Shown here in pieces: positions 49,938 through 61,074 of a stretch of 64,000 nucleotides of DNA. This DNA is from Kaistella faecalis (GTDB taxonomy: Bacteria; Bacteroidota; Bacteroidia; Flavobacteriales; Weeksellaceae), in the NCBI RefSeq assembly GCF_019195395.1, contig NZ_CP078067.1, forward strand, positions 1,131,783 to 1,195,782, read 5' to 3'. Made by a program: the position numbers and the translations under genes. Each line of letters opens with the position of its first letter. Within the stretch, counting starts at the first letter, position 1. The notes beneath the pieces are model-generated. The model was not told the DNA's origin, did no database searches, and saw only the letters and a program-made list of their open reading frames with translations.

Positions 49938-52862
49938 TTAGAAGGTTGTACTAAGACCAAAGGTAACAATTCTGGAAGTGGAGTATCTGTTAGTAGTGGT
50001 ACCGTTGAATGACTGATAAGGCTCCAAACCTTTTCGCTTGCTTGTCATCCAGATATTCTCACCACTTACAAAAAGTTTCAGATTCGAAATTCCAACCGAT
50101 TTTACAAGATCTTTATTGAAGTTATACCCTAACGTTGCATTTCTCAACATTACATAGCTCGCATCGATCAGCCATCTTGAAGAAGCTGCAGCAGGACCGG
50201 CAGTATATGATGAGTTCATTACGGGCACGTTTGTAATTTGACCAGGGGTCGTCCATCTGTCGAGCATATCCGCATGAAGCGCACCACCTTGAGGATAAGC
50301 TGTCATCAGAGCTGCGTAATTTGTATCATAGATCAATCCGCCAAATTGATAATTAAGCGCTGCAGATAGTTCCCAGTTTCTGAAATTGACTGTTGTAGAA
50401 ACATTTCCAAAGAAATCTGGTATTGCTGATCCCTGGTATTCCAGCAATGCTTTATTCTGGTTGGTAGTAACTTTCTGTCCATTTACTGTTCTTTCATCAG
50501 TAGCATTCAGTACAGATTTAGCAGGATCCAGCACGAAAAGTCCTTGTCCGTCAGAAGAATCTACTCCAGCCCAGGTTCTAAGATAGAATGCGTAAATGTC
50601 TTTCCCCTGTTCAATTTTCTTCGATCCGTTAATGAAGGATTCGTCAAGTTTGGTTACTTCATTTTCATAAGTTGAACCAAATGCGGTAATATTCCACTTT
50701 AAGTTTTGATTACGGATTACGTCTGCTGAAAGTGTAATTTCATAACCTCTGTTAACCATTGCACCAATATTTGTCACGACTTCGTTACCAGGTACACCTG
50801 CGTTAAGCGGTTTCTTCGTTGCAAAAAGAAGATCACGTGTTTCAGAGTTGTAGTACTCAAGAGTACCTGTAACTCTCCTGTCGAATAATTCAAACTCCAG
50901 CGCTACGTCGCTTTGTGCTTTTGTTTCCCAGTGAACATCTGGATCTGCTACGGTTGAAAGTATGGTTCCGGCTTCGGTTCCGTTATTATAACCAATTCCG
51001 TATAATGATTTAAATGCATACCAGCTGGCCAGGGTATCATTTCCAACCTCGCCGTAAGATCCTCTCAACTTCAAGAAGTTAATCTGACCGATGCCGTTCA
51101 TGAAGTTTTCCCTTGAAATTACCCATCCTGCTCCTGCTGACCAGAAAGACTGCCATCTTACCTCGTCTCTGAAGCGTGAGGAACCGTCCCAACGGATAGA
51201 TCCTTCAAGAAGGTATTTCTCCTGATAATTATAATTCGCACGCCCGAAATAACCCTCCTTACTTCTTCTGTTGAATGATGAACTTAGTGATGAGTTGTCT
51301 ACGAAATTATCGAATTCGAATTGATCTTCAAGAATTTGTTGCCTCTTGTAGCCATATAAATAGTCATACTTTTCTTCAAAATTTTCATGACCTCCCATTA
51401 AGGTGAAGTTGTGATCTCCAAAAGACTTGTTGTAAGTCAAGATCTGGTTCCATGTAAAATCTCTGCGGAAATAGGCAGTTCTGGCCGCAGAACCAATTCC
51501 TATCGCGTCACCAATTAGAGTATTGGTGTAGGTCTTATTAAGAGTTCCTCTATAATTGTATGATCCGTTAGTACGGAAAGTTAGCCCTTCCAAAATCTGT
51601 GCTTCTGCATACACATTACCCTGAATATTGTAGGCGTCAGTAATATTGTCATTCAGTAGTGTTTCCCAGACAACATTTCGTCCGGATGCTGCATCAGGTC
51701 CACGCATAGCTCCGTTATCGTACATTACGTTTCCATCAGCATCGTACATCCTTTGACCTGTAATAGGATCATGTTTATAAGGGCTATAGATCGGGCCCAT
51801 GCCACGTGTCCATCTATAAGGGTTTACAAATGCTGCGTTATTATTTTCGCCATCTACTGCATTAGAACCGCTAGAGAAAGATCCATTAAGACTTGTCCCC
51901 AATTTTAACCATGGTTTAACTTGAGAATCAGCATTTAAACGGAGTGTCATTCTTTCGAAGTCGGATTTTATTACATAACCTTCTTCCTTCATGTAATTTA
52001 GAGATGAGTAAAAAGTACTTTTATCATTACCTCCAGAGTATGAGATGCTGTGTTCGTTACGCAAGCCTGTTCCCATGATTGCATCAGCCCAATCAAAATC
52101 GTCATACTTCAGTTGCGCATTTGGATTAAAAACGCCATCAACAATCAATTGGTTATCCGGGACATTGAAGACATTAGTTTTAAGATTACCTGAAATAAGG
52201 TTTGCTGTCGCATAAGCATTAGCAGTAGGCAAAGTCTGCCCTGCAGTCAGTAATCTTCCATTTCGCATTGCTTCCCATGTAAGCAAATAATAATCTTTCG
52301 GGTCAACACGATCATACTCCTGTACAAATCTACCAATAATACCAGTACTGGAATTGAGAGTTACCCGCGAGGAGTTCTTCTTCCCTCTTTTAGTAGTTAC
52401 CAAGATTACCCCGTTAGCTGCCGAAGAACCATATAATGAAGTGGAAGCAGCATCTTTTAGAACGTTTAGACTTTCAATATCATTGGGATTAATCGAATTT
52501 AAGTTTCCTGAAAACGGTACACCATCTACTACAATCAGCGGTGAGTTGCTTGCTAAAAATGAACCTGCGCCACGGATTCTAATTGCAGGGGCATCGCCTG
52601 GTTGACCGGAGGATGCAGCAATCTGAATACCTGCCCCCGCTCCGTCCAGAGCCTGAAGGACATTAGAAACTGGCCTGTTTTCAATTTGTTTCGCACCTAC
52701 TTGAAGGTTAGAACCTGTTAATGTTGATTTTTTTTGCGTTCCATAAGCGACTACCACTACTTCATCAATATTCTGAACTTTGGTAGTGTCGCTCTGGGCC
52801 GACAAGTGCTGGGCCGCGAAAAAGATTGCCCCAATACTTAATACTCTTAACTTCACATTCAT
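49938..52862 (-). CDS. SusC/RagA TonB-linked outer-membrane protein 2
   Basis: A 974-residue TonB-dependent channel. The signal peptide (MNVKLRVLSIGAIFF) is nearly the same as in the first pair, followed by IDEVVVVAYGT, the plug (about 45-160, with YGSSAANGVILVTTKRG) and the barrel ending in a terminal Phe. It lacks the CarboxypepD_reg domain. It forms an uptake pair with the SusD at 48414. Confidence 0.95.
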   Translation of the reverse strand: MNVKLRVLSIGAIFFAAQHLSAQSDTTKVQNIDEVVVVAYGTQKKSTLTGSNLQVGAKQIENRPVSNVLQALDGAGAGIQIAASSGQPGDAPAIRIRGAGSFLASNSPLIVVDGVPFSGNLNSINPNDIESLNVLKDAASTSLYGSSAANGVILVTTKRGKKNSSRVTLNSSTGIIGRFVQEYDRVDPKDYYLLTWEAMRNGRLLTAGQTLPTANAYATANLISGNLKTNVFNVPDNQLIVDGVFNPNAQLKYDDFDWADAIMGTGLRNEHSISYSGGNDKSTFYSSLNYMKEEGYVIKSDFERMTLRLNADSQVKPWLKLGTSLNGSFSSGSNAVDGENNNAAFVNPYRWTRGMGPIYSPYKHDPITGQRMYDADGNVMYDNGAMRGPDAASGRNVVWETLLNDNITDAYNIQGNVYAEAQILEGLTFRTNGSYNYRGTLNKTYTNTLIGDAIGIGSAARTAYFRRDFTWNQILTYNKSFGDHNFTLMGGHENFEEKYDYLYGYKRQQILEDQFEFDNFVDNSSLSSSFNRRSKEGYFGRANYNYQEKYLLEGSIRWDGSSRFRDEVRWQSFWSAGAGWVISRENFMNGIGQINFLKLRGSYGEVGNDTLASWYAFKSLYGIGYNNGTEAGTILSTVADPDVHWETKAQSDVALEFELFDRRVTGTLEYYNSETRDLLFATKKPLNAGVPGNEVVTNIGAMVNRGYEITLSADVIRNQNLKWNITAFGSTYENEVTKLDESFINGSKKIEQGKDIYAFYLRTWAGVDSSDGQGLFVLDPAKSVLNATDERTVNGQKVTTNQNKALLEYQGSAIPDFFGNVSTTVNFRNWELSAALNYQFGGLIYDTNYAALMTAYPQGGALHADMLDRWTTPGQITNVPVMNSSYTAGPAAASSRWLIDASYVMLRNATLGYNFNKDLVKSVGISNLKLFVSGENIWMTSKRKGLEPYQSFNGTTTNRYSTSRIVTFGLSTTF

Positions 52863-52895
52863 ATTAACACTTTTTTAATATTATAGCGGCAAATA

Positions 52896-52913
52896 TGTTA
52901 ATTTTTTTTAACA
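52896..52913 (-). promoter_or_regulatory. Conserved palindrome upstream of susC 2
   Basis: TGTTAA-N6-TTAACA, 33 nt before the start of susC 2, identical in spacing to the copies at 48120-48137 and 57889-57906. The 327-nt gap to the third operon holds this and the terminator at 53135-53163; the rest is AT-rich with nothing recognised. Confidence 0.65.
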
Positions 52914-53134
52914 TTACAAACTGTTTAAATTAATATTGCTAATAAAATAGGTGAAAATATGGGATTATAGTAGCTAAAAAACCTAAAACCCATTTATTTG
53001 ATAATATTTTTGTATTGTTGATAAATTACGAAGCTCAAGTTTAGTTTTTATTGAGGAAATTTTATTCCATATATAGTAATTTAGAAATGTTATAAATACT
53101 ATTGCTCATAAATTATAACTGTGATGATTTCAAA

Positions 53135-53163
53135 GGAAAAGGAGCAGATAAATCTGCTCCTTT
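53135..53163 (-). terminator. Terminator of SusCD operon 3
   Basis: AAAGGAGCAGA (53138-53148) pairs with TCTGCTCCTTT (53153-53163) with a 4-nt loop; a T-rich tail follows on the minus strand. It lies 27 nt past the susD stop. Confidence 0.85.
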
Positions 53164-53189
53164 GAAAAAATTTAACCAAATAAGGTTGA

Positions 53190-54836
53190 CTATTTAAGTT
53201 TTGGATTGTTATTGATCTCCGCTTGTGGAATATCCATTGACAATCTGTCGTCATCATAGCTAAAGGTTTGACCTGCAAAGAATAGGTGGTTAGGACCTCT
53301 CTTAATGGTTGCCTTATTTCTCTTCATTGCTAAGTAACTTTTACCTTCACCCCAAAGTTCAATCTTTGTCTGCAGATAAATTTCGTTCAACAATGCTGTA
53401 CCACTTAAGTCATCAATGTAACTTACGTCAGTAATTCTATGGGTAAGGAAGTTCTTAAGGATTGTTTTTGCCTCACCCGCGTTTCCGGATTTAGCCAACG
53501 TTTCTGCTGCTAACAAATGGAACTCATCTGCACGCATAAATAAGTAGTCTGTAGTTATAATTCGTTGACCTCCAACCGTTCTTTCTGGAGCATAAAATTT
53601 ATTTACAGGGACTGCCTCATATGAAATTGCGCCTCTGCTAACTTTCATGTAATCAGCAGTATTATTGACAGGATCAAATTTTGCATGTTCCAACACATAT
53701 CCTTTTGGATATTTAGTACTGGACAAAATTTTCTCTCCACTTGCATTCAAAACGAATGTTCCATCGGAATTTAGCAAATAACTTGCTGCATTAGGGTTTT
53801 TGGGATCAAATGTAGGGTCAAATTCAACAACTGTAGCAAATTGGTTTTTACGAACATCATCCAATCTGATGGCATCATAAAGATCATAATCTACTGCTTT
53901 TGCATCACCCACCCATGAGTAAGAATAACTGAAGACGTCTTGCTGACCCCACCAACTAATTAAGTCTAAATCATTAGCTTCTGTCAGATCAAAGCCCCAC
54001 ATCCAACTGCTTGTTCTAAGGTCATTAAATCCACCACCGGACGCCGTCACTTCGTTATAAACAGTTCCCTCTTTAGTTGTCATTGGGAACTTAGTAATAA
54101 GCTCTTGGGACAATGTAGCTGCTTTCGCATTTTCGCCCATTGCCGCATAAGTGTAAGCCAATAAACCTTTTGCTACATCCTGATTGATCACCCCTTTGTT
54201 AGCGCGGCCAAAACCATTTAGTAAAGTTACCGCTTCTGTAAGGTCTTTTACAATCTGTGCATAAATTTCAGACTGTTTTGCCTTAGGCTGAGCCTGTACT
54301 CCTGCATCGAGATACAAAGGAATCGCCGGAGCCGCCGGATCGTATTTCGTAGTGAAATACTGGGTAAGGTAAAAGTAAGCATAAGCACGCATTGCTTTAG
54401 CCTGACCCATTGCAGATTTGTCTGAAGCAGTTGCCGGAACAGAATCGTTTCCACCTAAGCCGGCGATAACATCATTCGCAGCGTAAGCAATTCGGTAATA
54501 ATACCTCCACGGCTGATAGTTAGCATTATTGGTAAAGTCTGTAGTCGCTGTAAGGTTAGCGATATTTCTGTACCAACCATAGGTTACGCCACTAAGTACC
54601 ATATCTGCTGACAACATATCGGATACAAGGTCGTAACCTTTTTGTCCGTAATCATCGTGACCTGTAGTACCACCTGTACCGGTATTTACCATCATTAGGT
54701 AAAGTCCGTTCAGTTTAGCCTGAGCTGGTGGGTTTGCCAATGTCTCCGTTGGCTCGCTTTGCAAAAACTCTTCTCTACATGCAGTTGTAGTTAAAAGCAG
54801 TCCCATTAGGGAACTTAATACAAGTATTTTTTTCAT
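53190..54836 (-). CDS. SusD/RagB-family surface lipoprotein 3
   Basis: A 548-residue lipoprotein (lipobox ending TTAC, about residue 19), somewhat longer than the other two, with the RagB/SusD fold; the conserved C-terminal motif appears as WGEGKSYLAMKRNK near residue 500. It lies 13 nt after its susC partner. Substrate unknown. Confidence 0.93.
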   Translation of the reverse strand: MKKILVLSSLMGLLLTTTACREEFLQSEPTETLANPPAQAKLNGLYLMMVNTGTGGTTGHDDYGQKGYDLVSDMLSADMVLSGVTYGWYRNIANLTATTDFTNNANYQPWRYYYRIAYAANDVIAGLGGNDSVPATASDKSAMGQAKAMRAYAYFYLTQYFTTKYDPAAPAIPLYLDAGVQAQPKAKQSEIYAQIVKDLTEAVTLLNGFGRANKGVINQDVAKGLLAYTYAAMGENAKAATLSQELITKFPMTTKEGTVYNEVTASGGGFNDLRTSSWMWGFDLTEANDLDLISWWGQQDVFSYSYSWVGDAKAVDYDLYDAIRLDDVRKNQFATVVEFDPTFDPKNPNAASYLLNSDGTFVLNASGEKILSSTKYPKGYVLEHAKFDPVNNTADYMKVSRGAISYEAVPVNKFYAPERTVGGQRIITTDYLFMRADEFHLLAAETLAKSGNAGEAKTILKNFLTHRITDVSYIDDLSGTALLNEIYLQTKIELWGEGKSYLAMKRNKATIKRGPNHLFFAGQTFSYDDDRLSMDIPQAEINNNPKLK

Positions 54837-54849
54837 TTTCGAGTAAAAT

Positions 54850-57800
54850 TTAGAAGTTTGTTTTTACACCAAACGTGATGGTGGAAAGTGGTGAATATCT
54901 GTAAGTATTACTGTTTCCTGTTTCAGAGGTAGTAGGGTTGAATCCTTTTCTCTTCGTTTGGATCCATAAGTTATCACCTGTTAATGAAATAGTAAGTCCA
55001 TTTAATCCTAGTCCTGTAAAATATTTGTTTGGCATATTGTATGCTAACCTCACGTTGTTAAGGACAAGATAATCAGATTTTGTTAAGAATCTGGTTGACA
55101 TGCTGTTATAGTTGGTATCACCAGTTCTGTTACTTGTTAATCTAGGAACATCGGTTACATCACCAGGATTCTGCCATCTGTCCATAATATCTGTATGCCA
55201 GTTATTATTGCCAATTACACTGTTATGCATCAATGCACCATAAGCACCATCGTATGAATAACCACCAATTCCGTAAAGGAACTGTGCGGATAAAGATACT
55301 GCTTTATAGCCAGCATTCAATGAAAAAGCACCTCTTAGATCTGGGATTGCAGATTTACCTACATACTTCTGTGTTGCCTGGGTATAGTTTTCAGTAGTAG
55401 CATTAAGTACAGTTGCACCTGGATTTTGGTTCAAAAATTCAGTCAGGGAAAGGATTTGCTCTCCTGAATCAAATTTACCGTTACCGTTGTTATCTGTATA
55501 GCTTACGTTCCACATTGCCGCACCTGTTTCAGGATTTACACCAGCCCATTCTCTCATGTAGAAATCATACAGGGAGTGCCCAATTGATCTACCAAATCCT
55601 GATTCTGCTAAATCTATCACTTTTTGTTGACCAGTGGTTGCATCAATCGGCATTCTGGTAAGTTTATTATTTAACCATTCTCCGTTTAATGAAAGATCTA
55701 CGTAGAAGTCTTCTTTATTAACTACGTGACCGGTTAAAGTAAATTCAATACCCTGGTTAACCAAAAGACCATCGTTTACTTTCATAATAGCATTACCCGT
55801 AGAAGGAGCAAGTCTGTTATCAAAAATCAAATTATCGGTAGTTTTGTGATAATAATCTACAGCACCTTCAATGATTCTGCTTTTGAATAAGGTGAATTCC
55901 ATACCGGCATCAAAAGTTTTGGATTTTTCCCAAGTTAAATCAGGATATCCAATTCTATCAAATGCACCGCCTGGAATACCCATAAAGTTACCAGGATTAT
56001 ATACATTGTATCCCGGGTAATAACCTACACCAGCCTGATCACCGACAGTTCCGTAGCTTGCTTTGAATTTAAGCTTATCGAAAACGCTGTTATCCTGCAT
56101 AAAGTTCTCTTTGTTTACAACCCAACCTGCGCCTACGGAGTAGAACGTATCCCATTTGTCATTTAAGAATCTGGAAGTACCGTCTCTTCTAACACTTGCA
56201 GAAACTAAATATTTTCCTGCGTAATCATACATTGCCTGGCCAAAATAACTTTCTAGTGCATAGTTATACATGTAAGAATAAGCCGGGTTCTGGTTAATAG
56301 CGTTGTTGAATTCGCCACCGTCCGGAATTACAAGACCGTATTTAGATGCAGATAGGTAGTTGTACTTCCAGTCTGTACTTTCGTGTGCCACAAATGCCTG
56401 AACACCATGGTTCCCGAAACGGTTCATATAACGCAACAATTGTAAGAAGTTATGAGAGAATAACTCTGTACGCACTTTATATAATGATCCAAACTGCGAT
56501 GCGGAGCTTCCATAATATGGGTTACTATAATCGTTTCTGGAGTTATTATAATACTGACCACCAAGTCTTGTTTCGAAACTCAATTTTTTGGTAATATCAG
56601 CTTTCAAGAAAAAGTTTGCGTTGATTTCGTGTTTTTTTCTGTTATCCAGATTGTACGTCGCATCTGCAATAGAGTTGGTTAAAGCTCCGAAACCTCTACC
56701 ATTACCGTAATCAAACTGATTACCGCCATAATATTGATCTGCAACAAATCCTCCCTGTGCATTTCTTAAGAATAAAGGATAGATTGATGGGATGTTATCT
56801 ACGAACCAGAAGATACTTCCACTGTCTTCAGTCTGTCCGTTTCTGTCCGTATCAGAATAGGCATAACCCATGTTGAATTCACCTTTCAACCAGGATTTTG
56901 CCTGATGAGTAAGGTTTAATCTACCACTGTAACGCTCATATTTAGAATTGATAGTATATCCTTCATCTTTCAAATAACCGATACCTGTATAGTACGTAGT
57001 TTTACCCTCACCACCACTGATGCTGAAGTTGGTTTCGGATCTCATTGAGGTTTGGAAACCGTAATCTCTCCAGTCTTCCGGACTGTATTTTCTGGAAACT
57101 CCATCTCTTACTGTACGTGTCGTTGGGTCAATAAGTTGAGCTGCATTGGCATTCCACATATTGTACTGTGTTCTAATACCTGCGGTAGAGAACAAACGTG
57201 CGTTTGCATAAGCAATTGGATCTGCACTTCCGCTGAGTTTCCCTTGGTTATAAAGGGCTTCCCAGGAAAGACCGATATATTGCTCTGGACTACGGATTAC
57301 GTCATATCGAGGAATAAGCGGCGCATTGAAACCGATTCTGGTATCAATTGTTACCACGTCTCTTCCTGATCTTCCTTTTTTAGTCTGGATCAATACAACA
57401 CCGTTAGCACCTCTGGAACCGTAAATAGCAGTTGCAGTTGCATCCTTCAGTACAGTCATGTTTTCGATGTCATCGGGATTGATTGCAGAAACGTTACCGT
57501 TAAAAGGAATACCGTCTAAAACATACAATGGTTCTCTGTTACCACTTACTGAACCAAATCCTCTAATTCTGATTGACGGTTCTGAGCCTGGCTGGCCTGA
57601 TGTTGTAATTACTCTAACACCAGCGGCCTCACCTGTTAAGGCTTGCGCGACATTGGATACATTTTTCTTCGAAATGTTCTCGCTACCCACTTTAGAAACG
57701 GATCCTGTGTAATCTTCTTTCTTTACAGCAGTATATCCAACGATTACTACTTCATCAACTTCAGCTACCCTTGTTGAATCAGTTTGAGCTAATGCAAAAC

Positions 57801-57855
57801 CTCCTCCTAAAAAGAAAAGGACTCCTGCTCCTAGCACTTTAAACTTTACATTCAT
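54850..57855 (-). CDS. SusC/RagA TonB-linked outer-membrane protein 3
   Basis: A 1001-residue TonB-dependent channel. Signal peptide (to about 23, ALAQ), then VDEVVIVGYTAVKKEDYTG, the plug (about 45-165, with YGSRGANGVVLIQTKKG) and a barrel ending in a terminal Phe (GVKTNF). As in the other two, no CarboxypepD_reg domain is present. It pairs with the SusD at 53190 and is the first of the three operons in transcription direction. Confidence 0.95.
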   Translation of the reverse strand: MNVKFKVLGAGVLFFLGGGFALAQTDSTRVAEVDEVVIVGYTAVKKEDYTGSVSKVGSENISKKNVSNVAQALTGEAAGVRVITTSGQPGSEPSIRIRGFGSVSGNREPLYVLDGIPFNGNVSAINPDDIENMTVLKDATATAIYGSRGANGVVLIQTKKGRSGRDVVTIDTRIGFNAPLIPRYDVIRSPEQYIGLSWEALYNQGKLSGSADPIAYANARLFSTAGIRTQYNMWNANAAQLIDPTTRTVRDGVSRKYSPEDWRDYGFQTSMRSETNFSISGGEGKTTYYTGIGYLKDEGYTINSKYERYSGRLNLTHQAKSWLKGEFNMGYAYSDTDRNGQTEDSGSIFWFVDNIPSIYPLFLRNAQGGFVADQYYGGNQFDYGNGRGFGALTNSIADATYNLDNRKKHEINANFFLKADITKKLSFETRLGGQYYNNSRNDYSNPYYGSSASQFGSLYKVRTELFSHNFLQLLRYMNRFGNHGVQAFVAHESTDWKYNYLSASKYGLVIPDGGEFNNAINQNPAYSYMYNYALESYFGQAMYDYAGKYLVSASVRRDGTSRFLNDKWDTFYSVGAGWVVNKENFMQDNSVFDKLKFKASYGTVGDQAGVGYYPGYNVYNPGNFMGIPGGAFDRIGYPDLTWEKSKTFDAGMEFTLFKSRIIEGAVDYYHKTTDNLIFDNRLAPSTGNAIMKVNDGLLVNQGIEFTLTGHVVNKEDFYVDLSLNGEWLNNKLTRMPIDATTGQQKVIDLAESGFGRSIGHSLYDFYMREWAGVNPETGAAMWNVSYTDNNGNGKFDSGEQILSLTEFLNQNPGATVLNATTENYTQATQKYVGKSAIPDLRGAFSLNAGYKAVSLSAQFLYGIGGYSYDGAYGALMHNSVIGNNNWHTDIMDRWQNPGDVTDVPRLTSNRTGDTNYNSMSTRFLTKSDYLVLNNVRLAYNMPNKYFTGLGLNGLTISLTGDNLWIQTKRKGFNPTTSETGNSNTYRYSPLSTITFGVKTNF

Positions 57856-57888
57856 ATTAACACTTTTTTAATATTATTAGCGCAAATA

Positions 57889-57906
57889 TGTTAATTTTAA
57901 TTAACA
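57889..57906 (-). promoter_or_regulatory. Conserved palindrome upstream of susC 3
   Basis: TGTTAA-N6-TTAACA, 33 nt before the susC start; the leader between it and the ATG is nearly the same as before susC 2. The remaining sequence up to the infB terminator is AT-rich with nothing recognised. Confidence 0.65.
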
Positions 57907-58093
57907 TTAGCAAACCTGTAAAGGCATTCTAAAAAATAGAAAAATGTTGTATCCATAAGGTTTTAAAAGATGCAATGAGCTGGTTTTAATGATTACGTTC
58001 TAAAATTTTACATACTTCATCGATATCGATAAAAACATAAAAAATGCATAATTCAATTTTTTTTTAAAATTTAACAATAAACCATTTCAAGCA

Positions 58094-58122
58094 TAAAAAA
58101 AGCCTGCTTTTCAGCAGGCTTT
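58094..58122 (-). terminator. Terminator after infB
   Basis: AAAGCCTGCT (58099-58108) pairs with AGCAGGCTTT (58113-58122); a T tract follows on the minus strand. It lies 18 nt past the infB stop and closes the rimP-nusA-infB operon. Confidence 0.88.
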
Positions 58123-58139
58123 ATTATATAACTTGATGG

Positions 58140-61001
58140 TTACTTCAATTTTTTCTTAACCGCCACTTCTTCATATACTTCCAGAATATCACCAACTTCA
58201 ATATCGTTATATCCTTTAATGTTCAGTCCACATTCATATCCTTTCGTAACTTCTTTTACGTCGTCCTTGAAACGCTTCAAACTTTCAAGCTCTCCGTCAA
58301 ACTTCACGATACCGTCACGCAGTAATCGGATTTTTGAATTTCGGGTCACTTTTCCGGTAAGAACCATACAGCCTGCAATAGTACCGACTTTGGTAATCTT
58401 AAAGGTTTCACGTATTTCTACGTTACCGATCACCTGCTCCTGAATTTCCGGAGAAAGCATTCCTTCCATCGCTTCTTTCACTTCATCGATTGCCTTATAG
58501 ATAATTGAGTAAGTTCTGATCTCGATTTCTTCTTTGTCTGCAAGATCTTTTGCATTGACACCAGCTCTTACGTTAAATCCAATCATAATCGCATCGGATG
58601 CGGCTGCCAGAAGCACATCGGATTCGGTAATCTGACCAACTCCTTTATGAATGATATTGATGCTGATCTCTTCGGTTGAAAGTCTTTGTAACTGATCTGA
58701 AAGCGCCTCCACGGAACCGTCCACGTCACCTTTAAGGATAATGTTAAGTTCTTTGAAATCTCCAAGAGCAATACGTCTGCCCAGTTCATCCAGCGTAAGG
58801 TGTTTTTTAGTTCTGATCGATTGCTCTCTCTGTAACTGCTCACGTTTGGTAGCGATTGTTTTCGCCTCTCTTTCATCTTCAAAAACTCTGAATTTGTCTC
58901 CAGCAGTAGGCGCGCCGTCAAGACCAAGAATGGTAACAGGAATTGAAGGACCGGCAGTCTCCATTGGTTTCCCTCTTTCGTCAAGCATTGCTTTCACTTT
59001 ACCGTGATTTTTTCCGGCAAGAATGTAATCTCCTACTTTAAGAGTTCCGCTCTGAACAAGGATTGTAGAAATGTATCCTCTTCCTTTATCCAAAGAAGCC
59101 TCGATCACAACACCCTGAGCATTTTTGTTAGGATTGGCTTTTAATTCCAACATTTCTGCCTGAAGCAATACTTTTTCCAGCAAAGCATCCATATTATTAC
59201 CGAATTTCGCAGAAACTTCCTGACACTGAACATTACCTCCCCACTCTTCTACCAGAACATTCATTGCAGAAAGCTGCTGGCGGATATTATCAGGATTCGA
59301 GTTCGGTTTGTCCACTTTGTTTAATGCGATAATCATCGGAACTCCCGCTGCCTGTGCGTGGGAAATCGCTTCTTTCGTCTGAGGCATCACATCATCATCC
59401 GCTGCAATTACAATAATTGCGATATCGGTAATCTGTGCTCCCCTGGCTCTCATGGCGGTAAACGCTTCGTGACCCGGTGTATCAAGGAATGTAATTCGCT
59501 GACCGTTTTCGAGTTTCACGTTATAAGCACCAATGTGCTGGGTAATACCTCCGGATTCACCGGCAATTACGTTGGTTTTTCTGATATAATCGAGTAAGGA
59601 AGTTTTACCGTGGTCAACGTGCCCCATTACGGTAACGATTGGTGCACGCGGTAATAAATCTTCTGCTGTATCGGTATCTTCCTCGATCGCTGATTCTTCA
59701 AGATCAGCATCAGAAAATTCAATTTTATATCCAAATTCGTCCGCTACGAGTAATAAAGTATCAGCTTCTAAACGCTGATTCATTGTTACCATAACGCCTA
59801 AAGAGAAACATGCAGAAATTACTTCTGTAGGGCTTACGTTCATTAAGCTCGCCAATTCGCCTACGGTAATAAATTCCGTAACCTTCAGCGTTCTGTCGGC
59901 AGCATCCATTTCCTGCTGAAGTTCGTCCTGCTCTCTTCTGTAAACTCTTTTCTCTTTTCTGTATTTAGCTCCTTTATTTTTACCGCCTTTGCTGGTCAGT
60001 TTTTCTAAAGTTTCTTTAATCTGATTTTTTACCTGCTCATCTGTTAACTCAACAGGCATCGTAGGCGCACCTCTTCGGCTGCCACCTTTTCCGGCGTTTC
60101 CGCCACCTTGATAGCCCGGTCTGTTGCCACCCTGACCCGGACGGTTATTCCCCTGTCCTGGCGGACGGTTGCCCCCCTGACCTGGGGGACGGTTACCCTG
60201 CTGGGTTCCACCCTGTCCGGTTGTTCCTGTGCCCGGTGCATTAGGTTTTTCAATACGTTTTCTTTTCTTCTTCGCAGCCGCACTGTTGGCTCCTCCCTGA
60301 GGTTTTGGTTTATTGAACTGGGAAAGGTCTACGGTTTGCTTTAAAATCTTCACCCCTTCCAGCTTCTGATAAACTGTTTCAATTTTATCGGACTGGGCTT
60401 CTTCTGTAGCGGGAACCTCTTCCGCAGGTGCAGGAGATTTTTCTACAGCAGGAGCGGGAGTTTCAACCTTTGGAGCAGGAGTTTCTTCAGCTTTTGCCAC
60501 AGGCTTCTCCTCTTCTTTTGCAGGCTGATCTTTTTTAGAAGATTTAGGCTTATTGCCTTCAATCTGCGAAAGGTCGATTTTATCTAAAACCTTAAATTCC
60601 TGTTTTTCGGCAGCAGGGGTATGCAGTACAACTGGCTCTTCCTTAACTTCCGGTTCCGGTTCTTTTGCTGCCGGAACTTCAGGCTTCTTAGGCTCCAAAT
60701 CAATCTTACCCAAAACTTTTGTTTCGGGTCTCAGACTTGTTTTGGCTCTTATTACCTCAGGTTTTGAAGGTTCAATTTCCAGTTTTTCTTCCGGAACTTT
60801 AATCATCACTACCTCATGAGAAGCTTTTCTCTGTTCACCGTCTTTTGCGAACTCAGCTTCTAATGCAGAATATGCCGATTCTTCCAATTGAGCGTTCGGA
60901 TTGCTTTCTACTTCGATTCCTTTGGACTGAAGAAATTCTACCAGTCTTGTCATCGAAATATTAAATTCCTTAACCGCTTTGTTTAATCTAATTTTGGGCA
61001 T
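58140..61001 (-). CDS. infB: Translation initiation factor IF-2
   Basis: A 953-residue GTPase that places initiator tRNA on the ribosome. It has a conserved N-terminal helical domain (about 1-60), a long low-complexity region rich in Pro/Glu/Ala, a Gly/Arg/Pro/Gln-rich segment (about 265-315), a second IF2-N domain (about 375-425) and the G domain with GHVDHGKT near 458, DTPGHEAF and NKVDKP, then domains II to IV. The Gly-rich segment is probably disordered. It is 73 nt after nusA. Confidence 0.97.
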   Translation of the reverse strand: MPKIRLNKAVKEFNISMTRLVEFLQSKGIEVESNPNAQLEESAYSALEAEFAKDGEQRKASHEVVMIKVPEEKLEIEPSKPEVIRAKTSLRPETKVLGKIDLEPKKPEVPAAKEPEPEVKEEPVVLHTPAAEKQEFKVLDKIDLSQIEGNKPKSSKKDQPAKEEEKPVAKAEETPAPKVETPAPAVEKSPAPAEEVPATEEAQSDKIETVYQKLEGVKILKQTVDLSQFNKPKPQGGANSAAAKKKRKRIEKPNAPGTGTTGQGGTQQGNRPPGQGGNRPPGQGNNRPGQGGNRPGYQGGGNAGKGGSRRGAPTMPVELTDEQVKNQIKETLEKLTSKGGKNKGAKYRKEKRVYRREQDELQQEMDAADRTLKVTEFITVGELASLMNVSPTEVISACFSLGVMVTMNQRLEADTLLLVADEFGYKIEFSDADLEESAIEEDTDTAEDLLPRAPIVTVMGHVDHGKTSLLDYIRKTNVIAGESGGITQHIGAYNVKLENGQRITFLDTPGHEAFTAMRARGAQITDIAIIVIAADDDVMPQTKEAISHAQAAGVPMIIALNKVDKPNSNPDNIRQQLSAMNVLVEEWGGNVQCQEVSAKFGNNMDALLEKVLLQAEMLELKANPNKNAQGVVIEASLDKGRGYISTILVQSGTLKVGDYILAGKNHGKVKAMLDERGKPMETAGPSIPVTILGLDGAPTAGDKFRVFEDEREAKTIATKREQLQREQSIRTKKHLTLDELGRRIALGDFKELNIILKGDVDGSVEALSDQLQRLSTEEISINIIHKGVGQITESDVLLAAASDAIMIGFNVRAGVNAKDLADKEEIEIRTYSIIYKAIDEVKEAMEGMLSPEIQEQVIGNVEIRETFKITKVGTIAGCMVLTGKVTRNSKIRLLRDGIVKFDGELESLKRFKDDVKEVTKGYECGLNIKGYNDIEVGDILEVYEEVAVKKKLK

Positions 61002-61074
61002 GTATAATTTATACTTTTGTTTTAATTTTCGGTAAAGTTACTTATTTTAACATTACTCTGGGTATTTTCAGGGA

